Positions 1-6,960 of a DNA stretch of 23,541 nt are shown in pieces (within the stretch, counting starts at the first letter, position 1; every line of letters starts with the position of its first letter). Source of the stretch: DATAFO01 sp046728015 (lineage in GTDB: Bacteria; Actinomycetota; Thermoleophilia; Solirubrobacterales; 70-9); NCBI GenBank assembly GCA_046728015.1, contig JBKPDQ010000157.1:1-23541 (forward strand). The letters run 5' to 3'. Both the position numbers and the translations under genes were made by a program. The notes under the pieces are model-generated. The model made no database searches, was not told the origin of the DNA, and was given only the letters and a program-made list of their open reading frames with translations.

Positions 1-32
1 CAGCAAAAGCCGTCTGTCCATCGCGGGCCCCT

Positions 33-995
33 TTAGGCCGCTGTCGGCGCCGTTTGCGCCGTCAACGCACCTCGTTGCTCACGCACGAATTCCTCGAAGG
101 TCTTGGGTTTCCTGCCGCCGAGCTTTTCGATCGTATCCGGCACTTCGAACCGCGTGGGCGAGCTTCGAATCGACCGCCAGAGCTGAGACAGATGTTGGAC
201 CACGTGCTGATTGAAACCTCGTGCGAGAGCCCCGTCGTGCCAGGTCTGGTCCGGAATTTCCTGGTAGCGCACCTCTCGACCGAGGACGCGACTGAAGGTG
301 GCAACGATGTCGCGCAGAGCGAGGACCTCGCCGATCACCGGGTAGGAGCTGCCAAGTGTCACCGATTGGCCCGTCAGCACGCCGACGGCGACGCGCGCGA
401 CATCCTCGGCTGAAACAAGGGGCAGCACGGTGCTGTCGCTTCCCCAGGGCAGCAGGATAGAACCGTCTTTTGCCAGGGTCGAACTGGTTAAGGCGCGGAC
501 ATTCTCGTAGAAGACCGTCGCCCTGACATGCGCCGCTCCAATTCCGGCCCACTCGAAGATCCGCTCGGACAGATAGTTTTCCCGCATGCGAGGAGTGGGA
601 GCATCTGGGGACGAGACGAGCATCACCACGTCGATAAGGCGAGTGACGCCCGCCTTGCGCGCCGCGTCGGCCATAATTGTAGTCGCCTCGAGCAGCCCGG
701 CTTGGACGGGGTAGGCGAAGTAGACGGTCGAGATGCCCCGCACCGCCCGCTCGACCGCGTGGTAGTCGAGGAAATCGCCCTCGACCACGTCCGCCCCGAG
801 GACGCGGAGGCGTTCCGAACGCTCGTCGATCTTATGCACGAAGGCGCGAACCGGCATTCCTCGCGCAAGCAGCATTTCGGTGACATGCCGACCGGTCTGG
901 CCTTGTTGTCCGCCAGCCGCTCCCGTGACGAGACCCTGTCCTTCGCCAAAACCTCGGCCGGCGGCCAGTTGATCTGTCGATCCCGATCCGGCCAC
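33..995 (-). CDS. NmrA-family NAD(P)-binding protein, 5' end replaced by insertion sequence
   Basis: Atypical short-chain dehydrogenase of the NmrA/NAD(P)H-azoreductase-like group: a Rossmann protein that binds NAD(P) and usually acts as a redox sensor or reductase. The N-terminal strand and glycine-rich loop are visible (LVTGAAGGQQGQTGRHV), followed by EGDFLD and a run ending in EDVARVAVGVLTG, all typical of the family. The native part spans about 33-933, roughly 300 residues, normal for the family. The left inverted repeat of the adjacent insertion sequence lies immediately before the LVTGA strand, so the original start codon and two or three residues are gone. The frame stays open into the element; the nearest usable in-frame start I see is GTG at 995 (an ATG lies at 1064), which would add about 20 element-encoded residues. 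No ribosome binding site is obvious there. It may be silent or driven from the element. Family call is confident; expression and substrate are unknown. Confidence 0.8.
   Translation of the reverse strand: MAGSGSTDQLAAGRGFGEGQGLVTGAAGGQQGQTGRHVTEMLLARGMPVRAFVHKIDERSERLRVLGADVVEGDFLDYHAVERAVRGISTVYFAYPVQAGLLEATTIMADAARKAGVTRLIDVVMLVSSPDAPTPRMRENYLSERIFEWAGIGAAHVRATVFYENVRALTSSTLAKDGSILLPWGSDSTVLPLVSAEDVARVAVGVLTGQSVTLGSSYPVIGEVLALRDIVATFSRVLGREVRYQEIPDQTWHDGALARGFNQHVVQHLSQLWRSIRSSPTRFEVPDTIEKLGGRKPKTFEEFVREQRGALTAQTAPTAA
936..956 (+). repeat. Left terminal inverted repeat of the insertion sequence
   Basis: Reads ctgtccttcgccaaaacctc plus one base; the reverse complement of 2229-2249 differs at one position (a versus g at base 14). 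It lies directly against the interrupted NmrA gene. Confidence 0.8.
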
Positions 996-1007
996 TATCT
1001 CAGCTCG

Positions 1008-2036
1008 ATGATCACTCTCCTGCTCCACCTGCTTCGGCTCCTCCCCGTCCTCTTCGGCTGCCACCGCCAGCTGGCCCTGGAGAACCTCGCCTTGCGCCAG
1101 CAGCTCGCTGTCTACAAGCGAATGATGACCCGGCCCCGATTACGCAAAACGGACCGCCTCATCTGGGTCGGGCTGGCCAGGATCTGGGCCGGCTGGAGGG
1201 AGTCCCTCGTCATCGTTACCCCCGACACCGTCCTGCGGTGGCAACGGCGTCGCTTCCGCGAGTACTGGACCCAGCTCTCTGGCCGCACGACCGGAGGTCG
1301 GCCGCGCATCAACGCCGAGATCAGGGCTCTGATCACCCGCATGGCCACCGCGAACCCGCTTTGGGGCGCTCCGCGCATCCATGGCGAGCTCCTGAAGATC
1401 GGTATCGATGTGGCCGAGCGCACCGTATCCCGCCTGATGCCGAAACGGCGTCCCGAGCCGTCTCAAACCTGGCAGGCGTTTCTCGCCAACCATGTCCGGG
1501 ACTTGGTCTCGATCGATTTCTTCACCGTGCCCACCGCGCGCTTGCGCGTCCTCTTCGTCCTCGTGGTGCTTGCCCACTATCGCCGGCGGGTCGTCCACTT
1601 CAACGTCACCGAGCATCCCACCGCCGTCTGGACCGCGCAGCAGATCGTCGCCGCGTTCCCGGACGACTCTGCGCCCTCCTACCTCCTGCGCGACCGTGAC
1701 CAGGTGTATGGCGAGCAGTTCCGCCACCGCGTGAAGGGCATGCGCATCGAGGAAGTCCTCACAGCGCCGCACAGCCCCTGGCAGAATCCTTTCGCGGAGC
1801 GCTTGATCGGTTCGATCCGGCGCGAGTGTCTCAACCACGTTCTCGTGCTCGGGGAACGACAGCTGCGCCGAATCCTGACCCACTACTTCGCGTATTACCA
1901 CCAGGCGCGTACGCACCTTGCGCTCGACAAGGACGCACCCGACCCTAGACCCATCGAGCCTCCCGCGGCTGGCAAGATCGTGCAGCGTCCAGAAGTCGGA
2001 GGCCTGCACCACCGCTACCTCCGTCAGGCGGCGTAG
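1008..2036 (+). CDS. Integrase-core (rve) DDE transposase
   Basis: Transposase of 342 residues that would cut and join the ends of the surrounding element. The N-terminal ~100 residues are basic and helical (start MITLLLHLLRLL), the likely DNA-binding part, with TGGRPRI and the NPLWGAPRIHGEL motif common in IS3/IS481-type enzymes. The catalytic core shows D170 (SIDFFTV), D229 (LLRDRDQVYG) and E264 (NPFAERLIGSIRREC), a DD34E arrangement, and the downstream YYHQARTHLALDKD motif. ATG 1008 was chosen because the open frame upstream is antisense to the NmrA gene and outside the inverted repeat. No frameshift or internal stop is seen, so the protein may be active. Exact IS family (IS481-like, IS3-like or an unclassified relative) cannot be fixed by eye. 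Confidence 0.88.
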   Translation: MITLLLHLLRLLPVLFGCHRQLALENLALRQQLAVYKRMMTRPRLRKTDRLIWVGLARIWAGWRESLVIVTPDTVLRWQRRRFREYWTQLSGRTTGGRPRINAEIRALITRMATANPLWGAPRIHGELLKIGIDVAERTVSRLMPKRRPEPSQTWQAFLANHVRDLVSIDFFTVPTARLRVLFVLVVLAHYRRRVVHFNVTEHPTAVWTAQQIVAAFPDDSAPSYLLRDRDQVYGEQFRHRVKGMRIEEVLTAPHSPWQNPFAERLIGSIRRECLNHVLVLGERQLRRILTHYFAYYHQARTHLALDKDAPDPRPIEPPAAGKIVQRPEVGGLHHRYLRQAA

Positions 2037-2057
2037 TCCCGCATCGCCCACAAGGGA

Positions 2058-2249
2058 TCACAACCGCGAACGCGCCCCATCCCACCGACGGTCCTTCGCC
2101 CCCTTAGAACCCTGCCGTACCCTGGCCGACGATTCTATGACCTCCTGACGTCGAGAGCCCTTTCTCACCAACCCTCGTCGTGTTAGGGTCCTTCAGCCGA
2201 ATCGCAAACGTCCGCCAAGCGAGTCGAACGAGGTTCTGGCGAAGGACAG
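2058..2249 (+). repeat. 192-nt repeat block, copy 1 (right end of the insertion sequence)
   Basis: Noncoding right end of the element, from tcacaaccgcgaac to the right inverted repeat (2229-2249). The reverse complement of 22149-22340 has the same length and clear base-for-base similarity along its whole length, with scattered substitutions. It marks a second, partial copy of the same element 20 kb away in opposite orientation. Confidence 0.8.
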
Positions 2250-2259
2250 GGCAGCTTCG

Positions 2260-2451
2260 GTACGAGTTGCCCCACCCCCGCCGGGACGGCGCGACGCATC
2301 TGCTGCTCGATCCGCTGGAGCCATCGAGAAGCTCCGCGTGCTTCATCCCCGCCCGCCGGTTCCATCTGCTGCGGTGCCATGGGCTGCTGGCTCCCATGCC
2401 GCGGGCCGAGCGCAGATTGTCCCCCGCGTCCGCCAGGCGGCCGACCAGGCC
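2260..2451 (+). pseudogene. IS91-like transposase remnant, copy 1
   Basis: Decayed fragment of the C-terminal part of an IS91/IS801-type (Y2, putative transposase) protein. Visible pieces in order are RRDGATHLLLDPLE and then RRFHLLRCHGLLAP, separated by small indels that change the reading frame. The same landmarks appear in better condition in two other fragments of this window (minus strand, about 11.7 kb and 22.7 kb). At nucleotide level the stretch 2337-2451 closely matches the reverse complement of the 22.6-22.7 kb copy. It is truncated on both sides: the insertion-sequence end upstream, and MmgE/PrpD sequence from about 2452. Confidence 0.7.
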
Positions 2452-2820
2452 GGCTATCACGCCTTCACCAACGAAGCCGTCCGGGATCCCGCCATCGCTG
2501 CCGTCCGCCGCGGGTCACGGTGCGCGAGGATCCCGCTCTCAACGTCGACGTGCCGCGACTCAAGCCGGCGCGAGTGACCGTCACCTTCACCGATGGCCGC
2601 ACGGTAACCCGGCTGCGTGAGAGCGCCCGCGGCGACTACCAGGATCCGTTCGGGGAAGGCGCGGTCCGCTCCAAGTTCCGCCAGCTGGCCAGCCTCGTGA
2701 TCAGTCCCGCTGGCGTGGCGCAGCTCGAGGGCCTCATCGGTCGCCTTATGATCTCCCGAGGCTGGGAGACCTCGTGGCGCCCCTCGGACGGAGGCATCGG
2801 CCTTGCACCCTACGATGCCG
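2452..2820 (+). pseudogene. MmgE/PrpD family C-terminal fragment
   Basis: C-terminal tail of an MmgE/PrpD (2-methylcitrate dehydratase-like) protein. The sequence reads YHAFTNEAVRDPAIAAVRR, then, after a one-base frame change near 2510, RVTVREDPALNVDVPRLKPARV, TDGRTVTRLRESARGDYQDP and the KFRQLASLVISP region typical of the family's end. The family is normally about 450 residues, so roughly three quarters is missing, replaced by transposon debris at about 2451. The end is approximate because no stop occurs in this frame before the next gene. Non-functional. Confidence 0.7.
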
Positions 2821-3334
2821 AAAGTCTACGTGAAGGGAGGTCTCGACCATGGCATCCATCGAGCACTCCATCGAGGTCGACGTGCCGTGCCGTACGGCAT
2901 ACAACCAGCGGACGCAGTTCGAGGAGTTCCCGGGGTTTCATGGGAGGCGTGAAGGAAGTCCGCCAGCTCGACGACACGCATCTGTCGTGGTGCGCCGAGA
3001 TCGGCGTACGGGAGAAATCCTGGGAGGCCGAGATCACCGAGCAGCGGCCTGACGAGCGAATCGCGTGGACGAGCCGGGGCGGTGCCCACAACGCCGGCGT
3101 GGTGACGTTCCACCGGCTCAGCGACTCGCGCTGCAAGGTGATGCTGCAGCTCGACTACGATCCCGCTGGCGTCGTGGAGAACGTGGGGGACGCGCTGGGC
3201 GTCGTGTCGGCGCGCGTGAAGGGCGATCTGCAGCGTTTCAAGACATTCATCGAGTCCCGCTGGCAGGAGACAGGCGCCTGGCGAGGCGAGGTGAAGCCGC
3301 CGGGTCGCCTAGCCGTACGTGAGCAGAGCACGTG

Positions 3335-3360
3335 GCGTGCCCCGGGATTCCGGGGCACGC
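3335..3360. terminator. GC-rich perfect hairpin (possible terminator)
   Basis: Eleven-base arms (gcgtgccccgg and ccggggcacgc) are perfectly complementary around a gatt loop. It lies just past the recognisable end of the SRPBCC domain, where a transcript could end, but no T-run follows on either strand, so intrinsic termination is unproven. Confidence 0.4.
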
Positions 3361-3381
3361 CGGGGCGCCGGTCGGCGGCAC

Positions 3382-3447
3382 CTGCGTCGCGACCGGCGGG
3401 CCCGCTCGAGCGACGTGCGTTGCGACCGGCGAGCCCGCTCGACGGCA
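3382..3447. repeat. Short imperfect direct repeat (two copies, 36-nt spacing)
   Basis: The string gcgaccggcgggcccgctcga at about 3385 recurs with one substitution at about 3421. Together with the preceding hairpin it makes the tail of the SRPBCC reading frame look like noncoding spacer rather than protein. Confidence 0.5.
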
Positions 3448-3482
3448 TGCGGCCGCGCTGAAACACCTCCCGACGACTCGAG

Positions 3483-4055
3483 ATGAAACACGACGTGTCG
3501 GCACGCGTCCAGGCTCATCAGCGCTACGCGTGGCGTGGACCGTCCCTCCTCGTCACGACTCTCCGGGGGGAGTGCGACGAGCGCGACGGCCTCTCCGGCT
3601 ACTACTTTCGTGAGGCCCGGCACCTCAGAACGCTCCGGCTCCTTGTCAACGGCGAACCGCCGTGGCTCTGCGCAGACGCGTCGCTGGCCCACGAGCTGGC
3701 GTTCGCGTACGTCTATCCGGAGCAGACTCACTTCGGCGGCGGTGGAACCGACGTCGCGGACGACACCACGTGGAAGGACCGCGACGGTGTCCCGCAGCGC
3801 GCGATCGACATCCGGGTGCGTTACTGCGTGGGCGTGGCCTCCCTCGAGACGGCAGTCACGCTGGCCAACCGTTCCCGCGACGCAGTCGCGCTCTCGCTCG
3901 GGTGGAAGCTCGACGCTGACTTCGCCGATATCCAGGAAGCATCGTCGGGAACGCGTCAGCAGCACCCCGCCCCGTCGTCTGCGATGTGCTCGCCGACGGC
4001 CTGCGGTTCCGCTGCATCGATACTCGCCTTCCGCTGGGGACAATCGTCTCCGTGA
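3483..4055 (+). CDS. Glycogen-debranching-type enzyme, N-terminal part (before frameshift)
   Basis: N-terminal beta-sandwich domain of a bacterial amylo-alpha-1,6-glucosidase-like protein. The sequence GPSLLVTTLRGECDERDGLSGYYFREARHL is the usual opening (a strand, then the G-L-x-x-x-D/E-x-R element), and the ADDTTWKDRDGVPQRAIDIRV to LANRSRDAVALSLGW segment continues the domain to about residue 150. From about 3935-3980 the frame loses similarity and runs on as low-complexity sequence to a stop at 4055. The continuation is found in another frame (3986-5725), so a one- or two-base indel splits a gene that would otherwise be about 745 residues. No ribosome binding site is obvious before ATG 3483. 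Frameshift or sequencing error remain open. Confidence 0.65.
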   Translation: MKHDVSARVQAHQRYAWRGPSLLVTTLRGECDERDGLSGYYFREARHLRTLRLLVNGEPPWLCADASLAHELAFAYVYPEQTHFGGGGTDVADDTTWKDRDGVPQRAIDIRVRYCVGVASLETAVTLANRSRDAVALSLGWKLDADFADIQEASSGTRQQHPAPSSAMCSPTACGSAASILAFRWGQSSP

Positions 4056-5725
4056 CGGGCGATCTGCGGTGGACCGTGTGCGACGGCGGGCTCTACGCCC
4101 CGGTGGCCCTCGCCCCTCGTGATGCCGCGCAGTTCACCCTTCGCGTGACACCGCTCGACGAGTCGAGTCCCGTGCCAACCGCGGCGGAGACCCGGTGCCG
4201 CCTGGAGGCCGTCGCGCGGTGGCGGGCCGGTTGTGCGGCGCTGTCGACGCGCGGCGGGACCCTGGCGACGAGGGTCATCACGCACGCCGTGGACGATCTC
4301 GCGTCCTTCGCGCTCCTCGAGGGACCGGAAGACGAATGGTTGGCCATCCAGGCCGGGCTTCCTCTGTACCCGGCGCTGTTCGGGCGGGACACGCTGACCG
4401 CGGGGTGGCAGGCGGCGATGTTCGACCGCGGCGCGATCCTCACCGCCAGCCTGACGAGGCTCGGTCGAATGCAGAGCGACCGCGTCGTCGATTGGGGCGA
4501 CGAGGAGCCCGGGCGCATTCCCTACCAGGTGCGCCGCGGTCCTCTCGCGCGCCTCGGCCTCAACCCGTACGCCGCGTACTACGCCGACTTCGCCAGCCCC
4601 CTGATGTATGTGATCTCCCTGGCCCACCTGTACGCGTGGACGGGCGACCTTCGGACCCTGGCCCGACACTGGGATACCGCCCGGCGCATCCTGGACTGGG
4701 CGCGCGAGTACGGCGATCGCGACGGGGACGGCTACCTCGAGTACCAGACCCGATCGCCGAAGGGGACGAAGAACCAGGGGTGGAAAGACAGTGGCAACGC
4801 GGTGGTCTACGAGGATGGGAGCCCGGTGCCGGCGCCGCTCGGCACGTGCGAGCTACAGGGCTACTGGTTCGCCGCCCAGCAGCTCATGGCCGTCATGAGC
4901 TTGGCGAGGGGGGAACCAGCGCAGGCCAGAGCCCTCTGGCGCTCGGCGAAGGATCTGAAAGCGCGCTTCAACTGCGACTGGTGGCTTCCCGAGGAGCGGT
5001 TCTTCGCCCTGGCCATGGACGGAGACAAGAGACGCGCGTGCAGCGTCACCTCGAACGTCGGCCATTGCCTGGCGGCCGGGATCGTCGCCAATGAGTACAT
5101 TCCCGCGGTGGTGGGCCGCCTGTTCGCCCCCGACCTGTTCAGCGGCTGGGGCATCCGCACGCTATCCGCGACCCACCCGGCCTACAATCCCATCGCCTAC
5201 CATCTCGGGACGGTGTGGCCGGTCGAAAACGCCACCATCGCCTTCGGCCTGCGACGGTACGGCTTCGACGAGCGGGCCATCGATCTCTCGCGGGCGCTGT
5301 TCGACCTCGCCGCCCTCTACGACCGCGGGCGCATCCCCGAATGCGTGGGCGGCTACGCTCGGGCGGAGTCGGCACATCCCGGCGCGTATCCGCGCGCCAA
5401 CCCGGTGCAGGCGTGGAACCAGAGCGCTTTCCCGCTGCTGCTGCATACGCTGCTCGGGCTCCAGCCTCTCGCCCCCCTCGATCTGCTCGTCGTCGATCCG
5501 GTTCTGCCGGCCTGGCTCCCCGATGTGACGGTCGAGAACCTGCGCATCGGCGGGGCCACGGTAACCCTGCGCTTCGAGCGCGACCCGCGATCCGGCAAGT
5601 CGTACGGCGACGTGGTCCGCAAGCGCGGCACGCTACGAGTCGTACATCAGCCGCCGCCGGAGTCGCTCCGGCACGGCGCCGGCGAGCGACTGGGCGCCCT
5701 GCTGACCACGCTGATGCACCAATGA
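3986..5725 (+). CDS. Glycogen-debranching-type enzyme (amylo-alpha-1,6-glucosidase), catalytic part
   Basis: Second part of the split gene: completes the N-terminal domain (VVCDVLADGLRFRC is read upstream in this frame) and carries the (alpha/alpha)6 glycosidase domain. Landmarks in order: GLPLYPALFGRDTLTAGWQ, HWDTARRILDWAREYGDRDGDGYLEY, the KNQGWKDSGNAV motif with the likely general acid Asp, HLGTVWPVENATIAFGLRRYG and the YPRANPVQAWNQSAFPLLL segment. Such enzymes trim alpha-1,6 branches or related oligosaccharides in the cytoplasm; the exact substrate cannot be told. The GTG at 3986 is only where the open frame begins and has no convincing ribosome binding site. The last codons (LTTLMHQ) fall in a 29-bp tandem repeat, suggesting the native C-terminus was changed by repeat growth. 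Confidence 0.85.
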   Translation: MLADGLRFRCIDTRLPLGTIVSVTGDLRWTVCDGGLYAPVALAPRDAAQFTLRVTPLDESSPVPTAAETRCRLEAVARWRAGCAALSTRGGTLATRVITHAVDDLASFALLEGPEDEWLAIQAGLPLYPALFGRDTLTAGWQAAMFDRGAILTASLTRLGRMQSDRVVDWGDEEPGRIPYQVRRGPLARLGLNPYAAYYADFASPLMYVISLAHLYAWTGDLRTLARHWDTARRILDWAREYGDRDGDGYLEYQTRSPKGTKNQGWKDSGNAVVYEDGSPVPAPLGTCELQGYWFAAQQLMAVMSLARGEPAQARALWRSAKDLKARFNCDWWLPEERFFALAMDGDKRRACSVTSNVGHCLAAGIVANEYIPAVVGRLFAPDLFSGWGIRTLSATHPAYNPIAYHLGTVWPVENATIAFGLRRYGFDERAIDLSRALFDLAALYDRGRIPECVGGYARAESAHPGAYPRANPVQAWNQSAFPLLLHTLLGLQPLAPLDLLVVDPVLPAWLPDVTVENLRIGGATVTLRFERDPRSGKSYGDVVRKRGTLRVVHQPPPESLRHGAGERLGALLTTLMHQ

Positions 5726-5813
5726 GGCCGTTGACCACGCTGATGCACCACTGAGGCCGCTGACCACGCTGATGCACCACTGAGTCCCATGGTCAGCTGA
5801 TGCACCACTGATG
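5704..5813. repeat. 29-bp tandem repeat, three full copies and a degenerate fourth
   Basis: Unit gaccacgctgatgcaccact (first 20 of 29 nt) begins at 5704, 5733 and 5762; a worn copy keeps only ctgatgcaccactga from 5797. The repeat contains the stop codon of the debranching gene, and each unit carries a TGA. Because 29 is not a multiple of three, each successive unit places its TGA in a new frame. The array ends just before the ribosome binding site of the SDR gene. Confidence 0.9.
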
Positions 5814-5823
5814 GAGGGAATCG

Positions 5824-6855
5824 ATGATGGTGAAGTTGAAGCCCATCGGCGAGCAGGTGATCGTCATCACGGGCGCGTCCAGCGGGATCGGCCTCGTCAC
5901 CGCGAAGCTCGCGGCCCGCCTGGGCGCCGCTGTCGCCCTTGCCGCGCGGAACGCGGCCGACCTCGCCCGCGCCGTCCACGACATCCGAGGCGAAGGAGGC
6001 CGCGCGATCGACGTGGTGTCCGACGTGGCGCACCCGCAGCACGTCCAGCACCTGGCCGACCGCACGGTCGCCGAGTTCGGCCGGATCGACACCTGGGTCA
6101 ACAACGCCGCGGTGTCGATGTACGGGCGGATCATGGACCTGGCCATCGAGGACATGCGCCGGCAGTTCGACGTGAACTTCTGGGGCACGGTCCACGGGTC
6201 GCGCGCCGCGGTTCCGCATCTCGCGCGTGAGGGCGGCGCGTTGATCAACGTGGCCAGCGCGCTGGCCGACCGCGCCGTCCCGCTGCAGGGCAACTACTGC
6301 GCGGCCAAGCACGCCATCAAGGCGTTCACCGACACGCTGCGCATGGAACTGGAGGAGGCGGGAATCCCTGTCGTCGTCACGCTGCTGAAGCCGGGCAGCA
6401 TCGACACGCCGTTCTTCCAGAAAGCGAGAACGCTCCTCGGGGTCGAGCCGCAGCCGGTGCCGCCTGTCTACGCGCCGGACGTGGTGGCCAGCGCCATCCT
6501 CCACGTGGCCCAGCGTCCGCAGCGCGATGTGATCGTCGGCGGTATGGGCAAAATCCTGGCGCTCGCTCAGACGGTGTCGCCGCGCCTGACCGACAAGTAC
6601 ATGGAGCACACGACGTTCGCGTCCCAGCAGACCGATCAGGTCGTGGCCCGCGACCGGCGAGACAACCTCTACGAACCGGTGGCCAGTGACGGTGGCGAGC
6701 GCGGACGGACCTGGAAGGGGCGCACGAAGCGAACGAGCGCGTACACTTGGGCGGCGCTGCACCCTCGGCAGACGGCGGCCGGCGTAACGGCGGTCGCCCT
6801 GGCCTTGGTCGCCAGCTCGCGCCGAGGACGCGATCGCGCGAGGCCCGACGACTGA
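5824..6855 (+). CDS. SDR-family NAD(P)-dependent oxidoreductase with C-terminal extension
   Basis: Classical short-chain dehydrogenase/reductase of 343 residues. Cofactor motif TGASSGIG at residues 16-23, NNAA at 93-96, and the catalytic set S145, Y158, K162 (YCAAK) are all present, so the enzyme should reduce or oxidise a carbonyl/alcohol with NAD(P)(H); substrate unknown. After the core (about 250 residues), a tail of about 90 residues ends with a hydrophobic patch (TAAGVTAVALALVA) and a basic end, a layout seen in SDRs that associate with membranes. A strong ribosome binding site (ggaggg) lies 5 nt before ATG 5824; the next codon is also ATG. The upstream 29-bp repeat array is its immediate leader. 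Orientation matches the debranching gene, but the repeat argues against tight coupling. Confidence 0.92.
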   Translation: MMVKLKPIGEQVIVITGASSGIGLVTAKLAARLGAAVALAARNAADLARAVHDIRGEGGRAIDVVSDVAHPQHVQHLADRTVAEFGRIDTWVNNAAVSMYGRIMDLAIEDMRRQFDVNFWGTVHGSRAAVPHLAREGGALINVASALADRAVPLQGNYCAAKHAIKAFTDTLRMELEEAGIPVVVTLLKPGSIDTPFFQKARTLLGVEPQPVPPVYAPDVVASAILHVAQRPQRDVIVGGMGKILALAQTVSPRLTDKYMEHTTFASQQTDQVVARDRRDNLYEPVASDGGERGRTWKGRTKRTSAYTWAALHPRQTAAGVTAVALALVASSRRGRDRARPDD

Positions 6856-6960
6856 CGCTACAGTCGGCCTCCACCTCTGCCGCCCACCGGACTCCCCCAC
6901 TCGAGAGGACTAAAGGCGGGCGGAGGGATGCGACGCCTGGAGGCGGCCTCGTAGGCCGAG

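Larger units (their letters stand above)
936..2249 (+). mobile_element. Complete-looking DDE insertion sequence with terminal inverted repeats
   Basis: About 1.3 kb element bounded by inverted repeats of 21 bp with one mismatch: 936-956 begins ctgtccttcgcca and 2229-2249 ends tggcgaaggacag; two further C/G pairs extend outward. It encodes one plus-strand transposase (1008-2036) and has a 212-nt noncoding right end. The left end sits in the 5' end of the NmrA gene; the right end abuts an IS91-like remnant. I see no matching direct repeat outside the two ends (left flank gacgaga, right flank gcagctt). The last 192 nt recur inverted at 22149-22340. Assignment to a named IS family is not certain; the transposase belongs to the retroviral-integrase-core superfamily (IS3/IS481-like). 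Confidence 0.8.
2849..3461 (+). pseudogene. SRPBCC (START-like/polyketide cyclase) protein, frameshifted
   Basis: Starts at ATG 2849 after a good ribosome binding site (gggagg, 8 nt spacing). The first residues MASIEHSIEVDVPCRTAYNQ then EEFP are the start of a cyclase/dehydrase-type SRPBCC domain. At about 2932-2942 (a gggg-ttt run) one extra base shifts the frame, and the domain continues as FMGGVKEVRQLDDTHLSWCAEI, ITEQRPDERIAWTSRGG and ending VKGDLQRFKTFIESR. The domain would span residues 1-150. After about 3300 the frame runs on, with no family features, over a GC-rich hairpin and short direct repeats to a stop at 3461. Either a real inactivating mutation or a homopolymer sequencing error; read coverage would tell. 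Ligand unknown. Confidence 0.75.

Noticed and set aside
924..2262. Target-site duplication around the insertion sequence
   Set aside because: The bases outside the two inverted repeats do not match at any length from 2 to 9.
5704..5813. Tandem repeat considered as a CRISPR array
   Set aside because: The units are contiguous with no spacers, and no cas genes are present.
5647..6900. 417-codon minus-strand open frame opposite the SDR gene
   Set aside because: Antisense of an SDR with a complete catalytic set; no resemblance to any protein family.
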